Below are positions 9,139 through 15,831 of a DNA stretch of 35,904 bases, one piece after another. A program made the translations under genes and the position numbers. This stretch comes from Planctomycetaceae bacterium (GTDB taxonomy: Bacteria > Planctomycetota > Planctomycetia > Pirellulales > PALSA-1355): contig PLYM01000141.1 of assembly GCA_003153375.1 (NCBI GenBank), forward strand, positions 1 to 35,904. The letters are read 5' to 3'. Under the pieces are notes generated by a model. The model saw only the letters and a list, made by a program, of their open reading frames with translations, searched no databases and was not told where the DNA came from. Within the stretch, counting starts at the first letter, position 1; each line of letters starts with the position of its first letter.

Positions 9139-9759
9139 ATGAACAAGACGACCAAGCGAACGCTGTTGGCCTTGCTGCTCCTGCTGCTACTATCGGCGGT
9201 CGGCTGGGCATTCTGGGGACCAGGTGAGGATCCGCAGATCGCGAAGATCAAGGAAATGCGCGCCCAGATCGAACAGGCCCCGCGCGAGCAGCAGCGCGAG
9301 ATGTTTGGCAAGATGCGGGAAGAATATCAGAAGCTTTCGCCGGAGTCGCGCGAGGCCCTGTTCGCCGAGCGTCGGAAGCAATGGCAAGAACGAGAGCGCA
9401 AACAGATGGGCGAGTTTTTCGCCATGTCGTACGCGCAGCAGATCGCCGAAATCGACAAAAGTATTGACGATCGCGAGAAGCGTCGTCAGCGCCGCGCCCA
9501 AAACGGCGGTAACAACGGTGGACCACGAAATGGTCCTCCCGGCGGTGGTGGGTTCGGCGGCGGCGGTGGACCGGGCGGTGGGGGGCCTGGTGGTGGCGGG
9601 CCCGGCGGTGGCGGCGGAGGTCAGGGTAATGGCCGCGACACGAATGATCCGAATGCGCGACGTAAGAACTATCTCGACCACACCACGCCGCTAGACCGGG
9701 CGCAGCAGCAAAACTATCGGCAAATGGTGCAACAGCGCCGCACCCAACGGGGTCTCTAA
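9139..9759 (+). CDS. Membrane-anchored, glycine-rich coiled-coil protein of unknown function
   Basis: A 206-aa protein. The frame is open from 9085, but the ATG at 9139 begins a clear signal anchor (KRTLLALLLLLLLSAVGWAF) and is preferred. Residues about 35-140 are highly charged and predicted helical or coiled coil (QIAKIKEMRAQIEQAP, EEYQKLSPESREALFAERRK, AEIDKSIDDREKRRQRR). Residues about 140-180 are almost pure glycine with some Pro and Asn. A short basic/polar tail follows (LDRAQQQNYRQMVQQRRTQR). No enzymatic motif is present. The Gly-rich stretch makes locally repetitive DNA at 9532-9630. Its position 28 bp behind a pseudopilin gene suggests an envelope role, but that is inference. Confidence 0.72.
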   Translation: MNKTTKRTLLALLLLLLLSAVGWAFWGPGEDPQIAKIKEMRAQIEQAPREQQREMFGKMREEYQKLSPESREALFAERRKQWQERERKQMGEFFAMSYAQQIAEIDKSIDDREKRRQRRAQNGGNNGGPRNGPPGGGGFGGGGGPGGGGPGGGGPGGGGGGQGNGRDTNDPNARRKNYLDHTTPLDRAQQQNYRQMVQQRRTQRGL

Positions 9760-9877
9760 AGTCGCTGTGCCAATGCACAAGCGGGGTGTTAGCGGTCCTC
9801 TCAATCCGCGCGGAATTGCTTCTAAGTCTGCTCGTGATGCCGATTTGCAGACCAGCTTGGAGGCATTTCGGCTGTGC

Positions 9878-9906
9878 TTGACCCGACCGGGCCAGCCCGC
9901 TAAACT
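9878..9906 (+). promoter_or_regulatory. Candidate sigma70-type promoter of the 71-aa gene
   Basis: TTGACC at 9878-9883 and TAAACT at 9901-9906 are separated by 17 bp. The match is 5 of 6 at -35 and 4 of 6 at -10. Transcription would start near 9913, about 60 nt before the ATG at 9973. Confidence 0.5.
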
Positions 9907-9972
9907 CCCGCCCTTTCCTGGTGCCAGCCTGCTTGGGGCGGCATGAAAAATGGATTTTTCTAGGGAGATATC

Positions 9973-10188
9973 ATGAAGACGCTCGTATTTCTGGCAGCTT
10001 TGGCGGTCGTTGGCTTGGTTGTCACCGGAGCCATCAAGCTGCAAAAAACCACGGACAATAACCTCACGATTCAGGTCGATGAGAATCGCGTGGCCGACGA
10101 CGCGCACCGTGCCGTCGACGAGGGTCGCGAGATCCTGCACCAGGCTGAAAGTGCCCTGCAATCCTCACAAGGTGGCGTGCAAAAGTAG
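9973..10188 (+). CDS. Small single-span membrane protein of unknown function (71 aa)
   Basis: A 71-aa protein starting MKTLVFLAALAVVGLVVTGA, which is a signal peptide or an N-terminal membrane anchor, followed by a polar, acidic and probably helical region (DDAHRAVDEGREILHQAESA). AGGGAGA lies 6-12 bp before the ATG and is a good ribosome-binding site. A separate promoter candidate lies at 9878-9906, which suggests a free-standing gene. No known domain is recognised. After it, a 272-bp gap holds a GC-rich inverted repeat (GGCCGCC 10222-10228 / GGCGGCC 10245-10251) without a T-run; I see nothing else there. Confidence 0.7.
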   Translation: MKTLVFLAALAVVGLVVTGAIKLQKTTDNNLTIQVDENRVADDAHRAVDEGREILHQAESALQSSQGGVQK

Positions 10189-10460
10189 CTCGCCGCCTCT
10201 TTCTCGTGCCTTTTGACCAATGGCCGCCGGCCCCGGGCTCACCGGGCGGCCCGCGGCTGCGCGCTCAACTGGCCCGGCCAGTCGAATGCCCGACCACAAG
10301 GTAGCCGATCGCCTGCATCGCCGGGCTAGAGAAAAGTCTGGATTTTTGCTTCTGCCGGCGTTATCGTATCGGCTACTACCTCGCGTGCGCGCACACCGGA
10401 ATGCGCCTCACGCACCTACCTCGCATTCATTCCGAGCAGACCGGTTCAGCAGGGGTGGCC

Positions 10461-12845
10461 ATGAAGATATTGCCGGCTCATAGGGCCAGGCGTGTGGCCG
10501 TACGTTCGCGTCGATTGCGCATTGAGCCACTCGAGGAGCGCCGGCTGCTCGACGCCGGTCTGGCTCACGCCGCGGTTGCCAGCGCCGCAGGTTCGGCCTG
10601 GCAGAACCCGCTGTTTCCGATGGACGTGACAAACGACGGCATGGTCAGTCCCATTGACCTGGCCACGTTGTCCGACTTCCTGCGCACCCATGGCATCGTC
10701 ACCGCGCCGGCCCGCGATCCGCAGCATCCGGCGCAAGTTTACTATGACGTCAACGGCGATGGCGTGGTTTCTCCGGTCGATGCTCTGATGTTGGTGACTC
10801 GCCTGAGCAATCCGACGGTCGTCTCGCTGTCGATGCTCGTGCCTTCGTCGAGTGTCGACGCGACGCCGCAGGTGACGGTGAAGGCCACGAGCCCCGCGTC
10901 ACTGCCCAACGGCCGCGCGGTGCAGATTGACGTCGACCTGAATGACGACGGCAATTTCACGGGTTCCGAGATCGGCTATTCCCTCGGAACGCTCTACAAC
11001 GGTTCGGCGATCTTTGATATCACGCCGGGGCTTCCTTCGAGCGACAAGACTGGCCCTTATACGGTGAACGTGCGGGCGCACGTGCAAGATTCCGACGGCG
11101 TGGTGGGCTATAGCAACGTGCAACCGTTGACCATCAACACCACGCCCTCGAATGCGCTCAAGGCCTACGTCGCCGCGCCCGATAGCTCCTATCAGTACAC
11201 CGTCAAGGCCACGACGCCGGAACCAGGCACGATCAACGGCATTCTGGTGCCGAATCTGTATACGGTTTACGACATCAGCATGACGAGCCAGACCTGGCGC
11301 TCGACCGACGACGTCAACCAGCCGGTGTGGAAGCACTGGGTGCGCGTGATCGTGCCCAACGCGCTGACCGGGCCGTTGCAGTCGACAGCCTTGCTGCTGA
11401 TCGACGGCGGCTCGTATTCCGATACGCTGCCTTCGACCGATATCACCAGCGATCCCACGATCGGTGAGTATGGTCAGGCGGCCGTGGGGTTGCACACCGT
11501 AATGATCGACCTCGAGGATGTGCCCAACGAGCCGTTGACCTTTACTGGCGATCCCGGCGACCCCCGGTCGGAAGACGCGATCATCGCCTACACGTACAAT
11601 CAGTTCCTCAACAATATCGGCCAGCCGGGCAACGACACCTGGCCCGCCCTGTTGCCCATGGTCAAAAGCGCCGTGCGCGCCATGGACACGGCCCAGAACC
11701 TGCCCACGCAGATTCCAGGCTTTCCGACGATCGAAAACTTCATGGTCACCGGCTATTCGAAGCGCGGCTGGACGACGTGGCTCACCGCGGCGGTCGATCC
11801 CCGCGTCATGGCGATCATCCCCGGCGTGTTCGACAATCTCGACCAGGCCGCGCAGATGGTACACCAGTACGAGGTTTACGGTTTCTTCTCCGAAGCCGTG
11901 AAGGACTACAACGACTTCAATATCTTTGGTCGCATTGCGACGCCTCAGGGCCAGCAGCTGTCGTCGATCGTCGATCCGTACTACTACCTCAGCGATCCGC
12001 GCTTCGCGTCGATGCCCAAACTGTTGATCAATTCGGCCGGCGACGAGTTCTTCGTTTCCGACTCGGCCCAGTTCTACTTTCACGACCTGCCGGGCACGCA
12101 AAACTATCTGCGCTATCTGCCCAACGATGGCCACGGGCTCGACACGACGAATCCGATCAATAGCACGATCACCTTCTACAACGCCGTGGTCAATCACCTG
12201 CCGCTGCCGCAGTTCTCGTGGGTCGTGCAGCCTGACGGCTCAATTAAAGTCAATACGGTCGACGCGCCGAGCCAGGTGCTGCTGTGGCAAGCGACGAATC
12301 CCGTGGCGCGCGATTTCCGCCACTCCACACTGCTGAATCCGAACTCGCCATTGTGGACAAGTAGTCCGCTGACCGACCAGGGCAACGGTGTCTATATCGG
12401 CAGCACGCCCATGCCGGCCAGCGGGGCCACGGCCTTCTTTGTGGAATTGACCTTCCCGAGCACGATTCCCGGCAATCCGTTTGTCTTCACGACCGAGATT
12501 CACGTCAACACGAATTTGCCGTTATATGGTTGGCCGCCTCCGTCGGTGCCGGCCGTTGGCGCCATCGCGGCCGATGCCACTCCCACGGCCGGGGCACTAT
12601 CGGCCGTGGCGAGCGCCCTGGTGGCCAGGCCGGTTAGCACACCTCCGAGCGCCGTCGCCGCGCCTGCCGCGCCGCCGCTGGCCCCAGTCGAAAGCAGCAA
12701 CGCCACCAACGCCGTCACCAGCTCGATCGCCACCGCCTCGCCCGTCGATCCGATCACCGGTGACGACAAGTCGACCTCTGACGAAGACGACACCGAGTTG
12801 CTCGACGAAGTCTTCGGCTCGAAACTCGACGATCTGCTGCTCTAG
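10461..12845 (+). CDS. LEPR-XLL/dockerin/PhoPQ-activated pathogenicity-related (PqaA-type) surface protein
   Basis: A 794-aa protein from the ATG at 10461 (preceded by AGGGGTGG; the frame is open from 10401). The basic N-terminus followed by IEPLEERRLLDA matches the LEPR-XLL signature of giant planctomycete exported proteins. Two dockerin-like calcium loops follow within about residues 50-110 (DVTNDGMVSPIDLATLSDFL and DVNGDGVVSPVDALMLVTRL). An Ig-like segment spans about 115-225. The remainder to about 690 is a PhoPQ-activated pathogenicity-related alpha/beta-hydrolase domain with an apparently intact triad: S433 in VTGYSKRGW, D528 in SAGDEFF, H558 in PNDGHGLD. The C-terminus is Ala/Pro/Ser-rich with a very acidic end (SDEDDTELLDEVFGSKLDDL). 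The likely site is the cell surface or an extracellular complex; substrate is unknown. Domain calls are by motif only. Confidence 0.82.
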   Translation: MKILPAHRARRVAVRSRRLRIEPLEERRLLDAGLAHAAVASAAGSAWQNPLFPMDVTNDGMVSPIDLATLSDFLRTHGIVTAPARDPQHPAQVYYDVNGDGVVSPVDALMLVTRLSNPTVVSLSMLVPSSSVDATPQVTVKATSPASLPNGRAVQIDVDLNDDGNFTGSEIGYSLGTLYNGSAIFDITPGLPSSDKTGPYTVNVRAHVQDSDGVVGYSNVQPLTINTTPSNALKAYVAAPDSSYQYTVKATTPEPGTINGILVPNLYTVYDISMTSQTWRSTDDVNQPVWKHWVRVIVPNALTGPLQSTALLLIDGGSYSDTLPSTDITSDPTIGEYGQAAVGLHTVMIDLEDVPNEPLTFTGDPGDPRSEDAIIAYTYNQFLNNIGQPGNDTWPALLPMVKSAVRAMDTAQNLPTQIPGFPTIENFMVTGYSKRGWTTWLTAAVDPRVMAIIPGVFDNLDQAAQMVHQYEVYGFFSEAVKDYNDFNIFGRIATPQGQQLSSIVDPYYYLSDPRFASMPKLLINSAGDEFFVSDSAQFYFHDLPGTQNYLRYLPNDGHGLDTTNPINSTITFYNAVVNHLPLPQFSWVVQPDGSIKVNTVDAPSQVLLWQATNPVARDFRHSTLLNPNSPLWTSSPLTDQGNGVYIGSTPMPASGATAFFVELTFPSTIPGNPFVFTTEIHVNTNLPLYGWPPPSVPAVGAIAADATPTAGALSAVASALVARPVSTPPSAVAAPAAPPLAPVESSNATNAVTSSIATASPVDPITGDDKSTSDEDDTELLDEVFGSKLDDLLL

Positions 12846-12990
12846 CATCCGCTCGCAACGACTTGCAGGTTGCTTCACCGCATCATTGCTGAAGTTAGCG
12901 GCCCTGGGCGCCCCCGCGTCGGCCAAATCCTTGCACTTCCGTAAGTTTCGTAGCATTCGCCGCTGTATCGCGCATAGTTGATGCAGTGTA

Positions 12991-13028
12991 AGGCTCCCGC
13001 ATGCAAGTGCGGGCTCGCCGGGGAGCCT
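12991..13028 (+). promoter_or_regulatory. Stem-loop competing with the downstream terminator (attenuator-like)
   Basis: AGGCTCCC at 12991-12998 pairs with GGGAGCCT at 13021-13028; alternatively an inner hairpin CCCGCA (12996-13001)/TGCGGG (13008-13013) can form. The right arm GGAGCCT is also the left arm of the terminator that follows, and the left arm AGGCTCC recurs exactly at 13049-13055. The two large stems therefore cannot form together, which is the geometry of an antiterminator/terminator pair. A regulatory role is inference; two overlapping terminator hairpins would look similar. Confidence 0.4.
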
Positions 13029-13062
13029 GCCTTGCTGCAAAGTGGGGCAGGCTCCTGTTTTT
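13023..13062 (+). terminator. Rho-independent-type terminator
   Basis: GAGCCTGCC at 13023-13031 pairs perfectly with GGCAGGCTC at 13046-13054; the stem can be lengthened by wobble pairs to leave a 6-nt loop. It is followed by CTGTTTTT (13055-13062). This is the clearest intrinsic terminator in the window. It lies 180 bp after the PqaA-type gene and 150 bp before the 54-aa gene. Confidence 0.7.
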
Positions 13063-13211
13063 CGAATTCGTCCCGCCGGGGCCATCGAGCCGCTGCTGGC
13101 ATTTCTCGCATTCCACCGCATCCGGCGGTTTGGTAGTCTTCCGCGACCTGGGGCCCTCAACGCGGTCCTCCCCTCTCGTTTTAACGACACGGAAAACTCA
13201 GGTGCATCCCC

Positions 13212-13376
13212 ATGATTGAGTACTCGCAAGCCAAACGAGGCGACAAGATTACTGACAAGCAGGGTCGCGTGTGGATGGTGCAGGCCGTGAAGAACGACAC
13301 ACTGCACGTCAGCAACCGCGACACGCACTCGGAAATTCGCGCCGATGACGTGCAGATCGTTCACGTCAAAAGATGA
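13212..13376 (+). CDS. Small hypothetical protein, 54 aa (SH3-like fold possible)
   Basis: ATG at 13212 to TGA at 13374-13376. The product starts MIEYSQAKRGDKITDKQGRV and ends DDVQIVHVKR. AGGTG lies about 11 bp upstream of the ATG. Codons are GC-rich at the third position and the composition is that of a soluble protein. The alternation of short beta-prone stretches (GDKITD, RVWMVQAVKND, TLHVSN, VQIVHV) suggests a small beta-barrel of the KOW/SH3 kind, but I do not recognise the family. It has no membrane segment. It is downstream of the terminator/attenuator-like structure at 12991-13062 and converges on the DUF3500 gene. Confidence 0.6.
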   Translation: MIEYSQAKRGDKITDKQGRVWMVQAVKNDTLHVSNRDTHSEIRADDVQIVHVKR

Positions 13377-13488
13377 TCTCAAAGGGAACCCGCGCGCCCC
13401 GCGGATCTTCGCGCAAGGTTTTCAACCAGGCGACGGCACCGCGCCGACTAAGCATGCCGCGGGCTGCCAGCGGGGATCGACAAGGTCT

Positions 13489-14553
13489 TTACTTGCCGGG
13501 CGTCGCGCCGGCCGCCTTCACTTCATTACCAAAGTTGCCGGCCAGGTTATGCCATACGGTGTGCACGTGATTGGCCAGGTTGCCGGCCGAATCGGGCTGG
13601 GTGTTGTTGAATTCGATCAGGAACGTCTTGCCCTGCACGCGATAGTCGTGGCCAACGTCTGACTTGTCGCCGCCCGACCAGCAGAACTTGATCTCGCCAT
13701 AGCCTTCCTTCTCGATGGCCGATAGCCGCTCCTCGGCCACGTCGCTCGGCAAGTTGTGGGCATAGACGTCGATCAATGCCCGCAGAATCAACACTTGCGG
13801 CTTGGTCATCTCGCTCGCGGCCAGTCCCACGGCCGGCGAGTTCGGCGGCGTGGCCTTGCCGGCATCGCGAACGTCGCTAGGGGCCTTGTCGGCCACGACC
13901 GCCTTGGCTCGTTGCTCGGGGGTTAGCGACCGCAACAGGTCGAACGCCAGCTCCTCTTCCTTGGCCAGCACGCGCACGCCCTTCTTGAAGTCGCCGCCGT
14001 AGTCGGCCAGCAGCACGGCAGGGTTCGCGCCAAAGAACGTCGGCGTCGAGGATGCCACGCGATTGTGATCGACCACGAAATTGAGCGACAGATGATGCCC
14101 CTCGATGCTCAAGCCCCAGCGAGCATCGCCCCCCGGCTGGCCGAACAAGGTGAAATAGTAGCGCAGCGGGTCGCGGATCATGCCGTTGGTTTTGTTCTTT
14201 TCCAACTCGTGCAGAATCGATTCCAGCTCCATGATCTTGGTCGCCTTGCCATAGCCCACGGCGCTCAGGGCGCTGTTCAACAGCTCGAGTGCCGCCGTCC
14301 GCTGGGCGTCGGTCATCTCCTTGATTTGCAGTCCCTTGCGTGTCGGCTTCGGGATGTAGTGCCAATCGGTGCGGGCCGGAGCGTCATAGGCCATCAAGGC
14401 CTTGCCCTTTTGATCCTCGTTGAGCGTTTTGACAAACGCCTCGGCTGCCGTGGTCATCGCCGCTCCGGCGCTGGCGACCTTCAGATAGCTGAACCCCGCG
14501 GCACTGCACAGCGCGACGGCCACCAACGCGAAACCGAACAGGCGATATTTCAT
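13489..14553 (-). CDS. Exported DUF3500 family protein
   Basis: A 354-aa protein with a signal peptide (MKYRLFGFALVAVALCSAAG). The body fits DUF3500: WHYIPKPTRKGLQIKEMTD, RDPLRYYFTLFGQPGG, RWGLSIEGHHLSLNFVVDH, TPTFFGANPA, then FCWSGG and YRVQGKTFLIEFNNTQ with NHVHTVWH near the end. The conserved histidines (GHH, HVHTVWH) hint at metal binding, but the family has no assigned activity. The start at 14553 is chosen over the upstream in-frame start at 14607 because it begins the signal peptide and has AGGA about 9 bp upstream. A promoter candidate lies at 14624-14652. The gene appears to be a single transcription unit. Confidence 0.85.
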   Translation of the reverse strand: MKYRLFGFALVAVALCSAAGFSYLKVASAGAAMTTAAEAFVKTLNEDQKGKALMAYDAPARTDWHYIPKPTRKGLQIKEMTDAQRTAALELLNSALSAVGYGKATKIMELESILHELEKNKTNGMIRDPLRYYFTLFGQPGGDARWGLSIEGHHLSLNFVVDHNRVASSTPTFFGANPAVLLADYGGDFKKGVRVLAKEEELAFDLLRSLTPEQRAKAVVADKAPSDVRDAGKATPPNSPAVGLAASEMTKPQVLILRALIDVYAHNLPSDVAEERLSAIEKEGYGEIKFCWSGGDKSDVGHDYRVQGKTFLIEFNNTQPDSAGNLANHVHTVWHNLAGNFGNEVKAAGATPGK

Positions 14554-14623
14554 GGCAGGATTCCTGGGCAGGTTGTCTGGGGAGCAGCGGTTCGCCATCT
14601 CATGCACCGGGCGAGCCGTTCAC

Positions 14624-14652
14624 AATATACTGCCACCCGGGGCCGGTGACGA
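14624..14652 (-). promoter_or_regulatory. Candidate promoter of the DUF3500 gene
   Basis: Read on the minus strand, TCGTCA (14652-14647) and TATATT (14629-14624) are 17 bp apart. The -10 box matches 5 of 6 and the -35 box 4 of 6. It lies about 70 bp upstream of the start at 14553. Confidence 0.45.
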
Positions 14653-14674
14653 GCGAGTTGCCACCGAAAACCGC

Positions 14675-15352
14675 TCACCGTGCGGCCGGATGGTCGTGAT
14701 CGGCGTGGTGTGGGCCGAGCCCATGGTGGCCGTTGTCAAAGTGTACATGAACGCCGGGCATTTCCTCCTCGAAACGGCCACGTGCCTCATCGCTGACTTG
14801 CGTGCGATCGAGGTAGAGCGACTCCAGGTTTTTCAGCGCACGGAGAGATTCCAACCCCGCGTCCGTGATCGGGGCATCCATCAAGTGCAGATGCCGCAGT
14901 TCTTTCAAGTTGGTCAGCGAAGCCAGGCCATGATCGTCCAGGTGCCTGCTGGCGAGCCGCAACTGCATCAAGTGCGGAAGCTGGCAGAGCCGGGTTAGCC
15001 CCTGGTTCGTGATTTCAGTGCGCGAAAAATTGATGCGTGTCAGCCGATCTTCCAGCCCATCGAGTCGGCTCAGATCGTCGTCGGTGACCACGGTGTGCGC
15101 GAGCCGGATTTCGTCCGCTTGCCCGTCGCGAACCGCCGCCACTTGCTCGGCCAAGGAGGGCTCGGAACGCGCGGGTGGGGCCGCTACGCGAGTACAACCG
15201 AGCAAGGACAGCGCGCAAAGTATGGCTACGACGAATTGACGCGGCGTGACGCTGCAACAGGTCTGTCCAAGGGCAAGCTGGGCACTGCTGGACAAGCCAG
15301 CAGTGGCACCCGAGGGACGTGGAGGGCTGGGAGTTATCGGCACTGGGAACAC
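14675..15352 (-). CDS. Leucine-rich-repeat lipoprotein with a histidine-rich tail
   Basis: A 225-aa protein. The N-terminal ~34 residues precede a lipoprotein-like signal (VVAILCALSLLGC), so it is probably lipidated at that Cys. About four LRR units of the 24-residue bacterial type follow (LTRINFSRTEITNQGLTRL, LMQLRLASRHLDDHGLASL, LRHLHLMDAPITDAGLESL, LESLYLDRTQVSDEAR). The C-terminus is rich in histidine (GVHVHFDNGHHGLGPHHADH), suggesting metal binding. The ATG at 15352 is 4 bp after the stop of the zinc-ribbon gene, supporting an operon with it and threonine synthase, but it leaves an unusually long region before the signal; a TTG start (Leu20, 15295) would shorten it. Ligand unknown. Confidence 0.75.
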   Translation of the reverse strand: MFPVPITPSPPRPSGATAGLSSSAQLALGQTCCSVTPRQFVVAILCALSLLGCTRVAAPPARSEPSLAEQVAAVRDGQADEIRLAHTVVTDDDLSRLDGLEDRLTRINFSRTEITNQGLTRLCQLPHLMQLRLASRHLDDHGLASLTNLKELRHLHLMDAPITDAGLESLRALKNLESLYLDRTQVSDEARGRFEEEMPGVHVHFDNGHHGLGPHHADHDHPAAR

Positions 15353-15356
15353 CCAC

Positions 15357-15818
15357 TTAGCGGCGACATTGGGGGCAGGTCAGGGCATAGCGTGTAATGC
15401 CTGATGAACGCATTTGCTTGAGCTGCATGATATTGCCACAGCGGGGGCAATACTCCGGCGTGCCCGTGGCTTCGCCCCGTTCGGCCTTTCCCTGACAGGT
15501 GACACAAATCTTGGCGTCAGGAAACGCTTCCAGTCGTTCGCGGGCGATGGGCCGGCCGCAGTCCTGGCAGGCGCGGGCCATGCCCCAGTCTTCGTCCGAT
15601 TCCGGCGGAGCCTCGCGGGCCACAAGTCCTTGATGTGCGCACTTGGGACAAGAGAACTTCGGAGCGGCCGAGCGGAACAGCTCACCCAGCAGGTCCTCCT
15701 CCGGCGCGGTGTCCCTCCGCACCATCCGCACCCGGCGCAGCCAGTCGAGCATGGCCGTCGGACCACAGGTTGTCATCCAATGACATTTCGGACAGGCGAG
15801 TTCTGCCAGCAGCGCCAC
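15357..15818 (-). CDS. Multi-zinc-ribbon protein with DksA/TraR-type C4 finger
   Basis: A 153-aa cytoplasmic protein with 13 cysteines. Residues 9-60 hold CPKCHWMTTC and CPKC; the DksA/TraR finger is C84-QD-C87-GRPI..RLEAFP..C105-VT-C108; a C-terminal ribbon uses C124-PR-C127 and C148-PQ-C151. Start choice: GTG at 15818 is preceded at about 8 bp by AAAGGAGA, one of the strongest ribosome-binding sites in the window, and this avoids overlap with the upstream gene. The ATG at 15887 would overlap it. The gene follows threonine synthase by 13 bp and precedes the LRR lipoprotein gene by 4 bp. Nucleic-acid or RNA polymerase binding is possible from the finger type, but it lacks the long DksA coiled coil. 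Confidence 0.8.
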   Translation of the reverse strand: MALLAELACPKCHWMTTCGPTAMLDWLRRVRMVRRDTAPEEDLLGELFRSAAPKFSCPKCAHQGLVAREAPPESDEDWGMARACQDCGRPIARERLEAFPDAKICVTCQGKAERGEATGTPEYCPRCGNIMQLKQMRSSGITRYALTCPQCRR

Positions 15819-15831
15819 CGTCGTTCTCCTT

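Larger units (their letters stand above)
12846..13211. other. Intergenic region between the PqaA-type gene and the 54-aa gene
   Basis: This 366-bp gap contains the nested stem-loops at 12991-13062 described separately. Before them (12846-12990) and after them (13063-13200) I see no gene, RNA or convincing promoter. Open frames crossing it have no ribosome-binding site and unlikely composition. Confidence 0.5.

Noticed and set aside
9532-9630. GGC/GGT-rich repeat tract considered as a repeat element
   Set aside because: It is in frame and encodes the glycine-rich domain of the protein at 9139-9759, so it is explained by coding sequence.
10222-10251. GC-rich inverted repeat after the 71-aa gene considered as a terminator
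   Set aside because: The stem is only 7 bp with a 16-nt loop and no T-run, in very GC-rich DNA; chance is likely.
10899-12197. A 432-codon minus-strand frame inside the PqaA-type gene
   Set aside because: It is antisense to a protein with an intact catalytic triad and calcium loops, and no start signal is seen.
13001-13219. A 72-codon plus-strand frame over the terminator region
   Set aside because: It starts inside the stem-loop region, contains the terminator hairpin and T-run, has no ribosome-binding site and overlaps the better-supported 54-aa gene.
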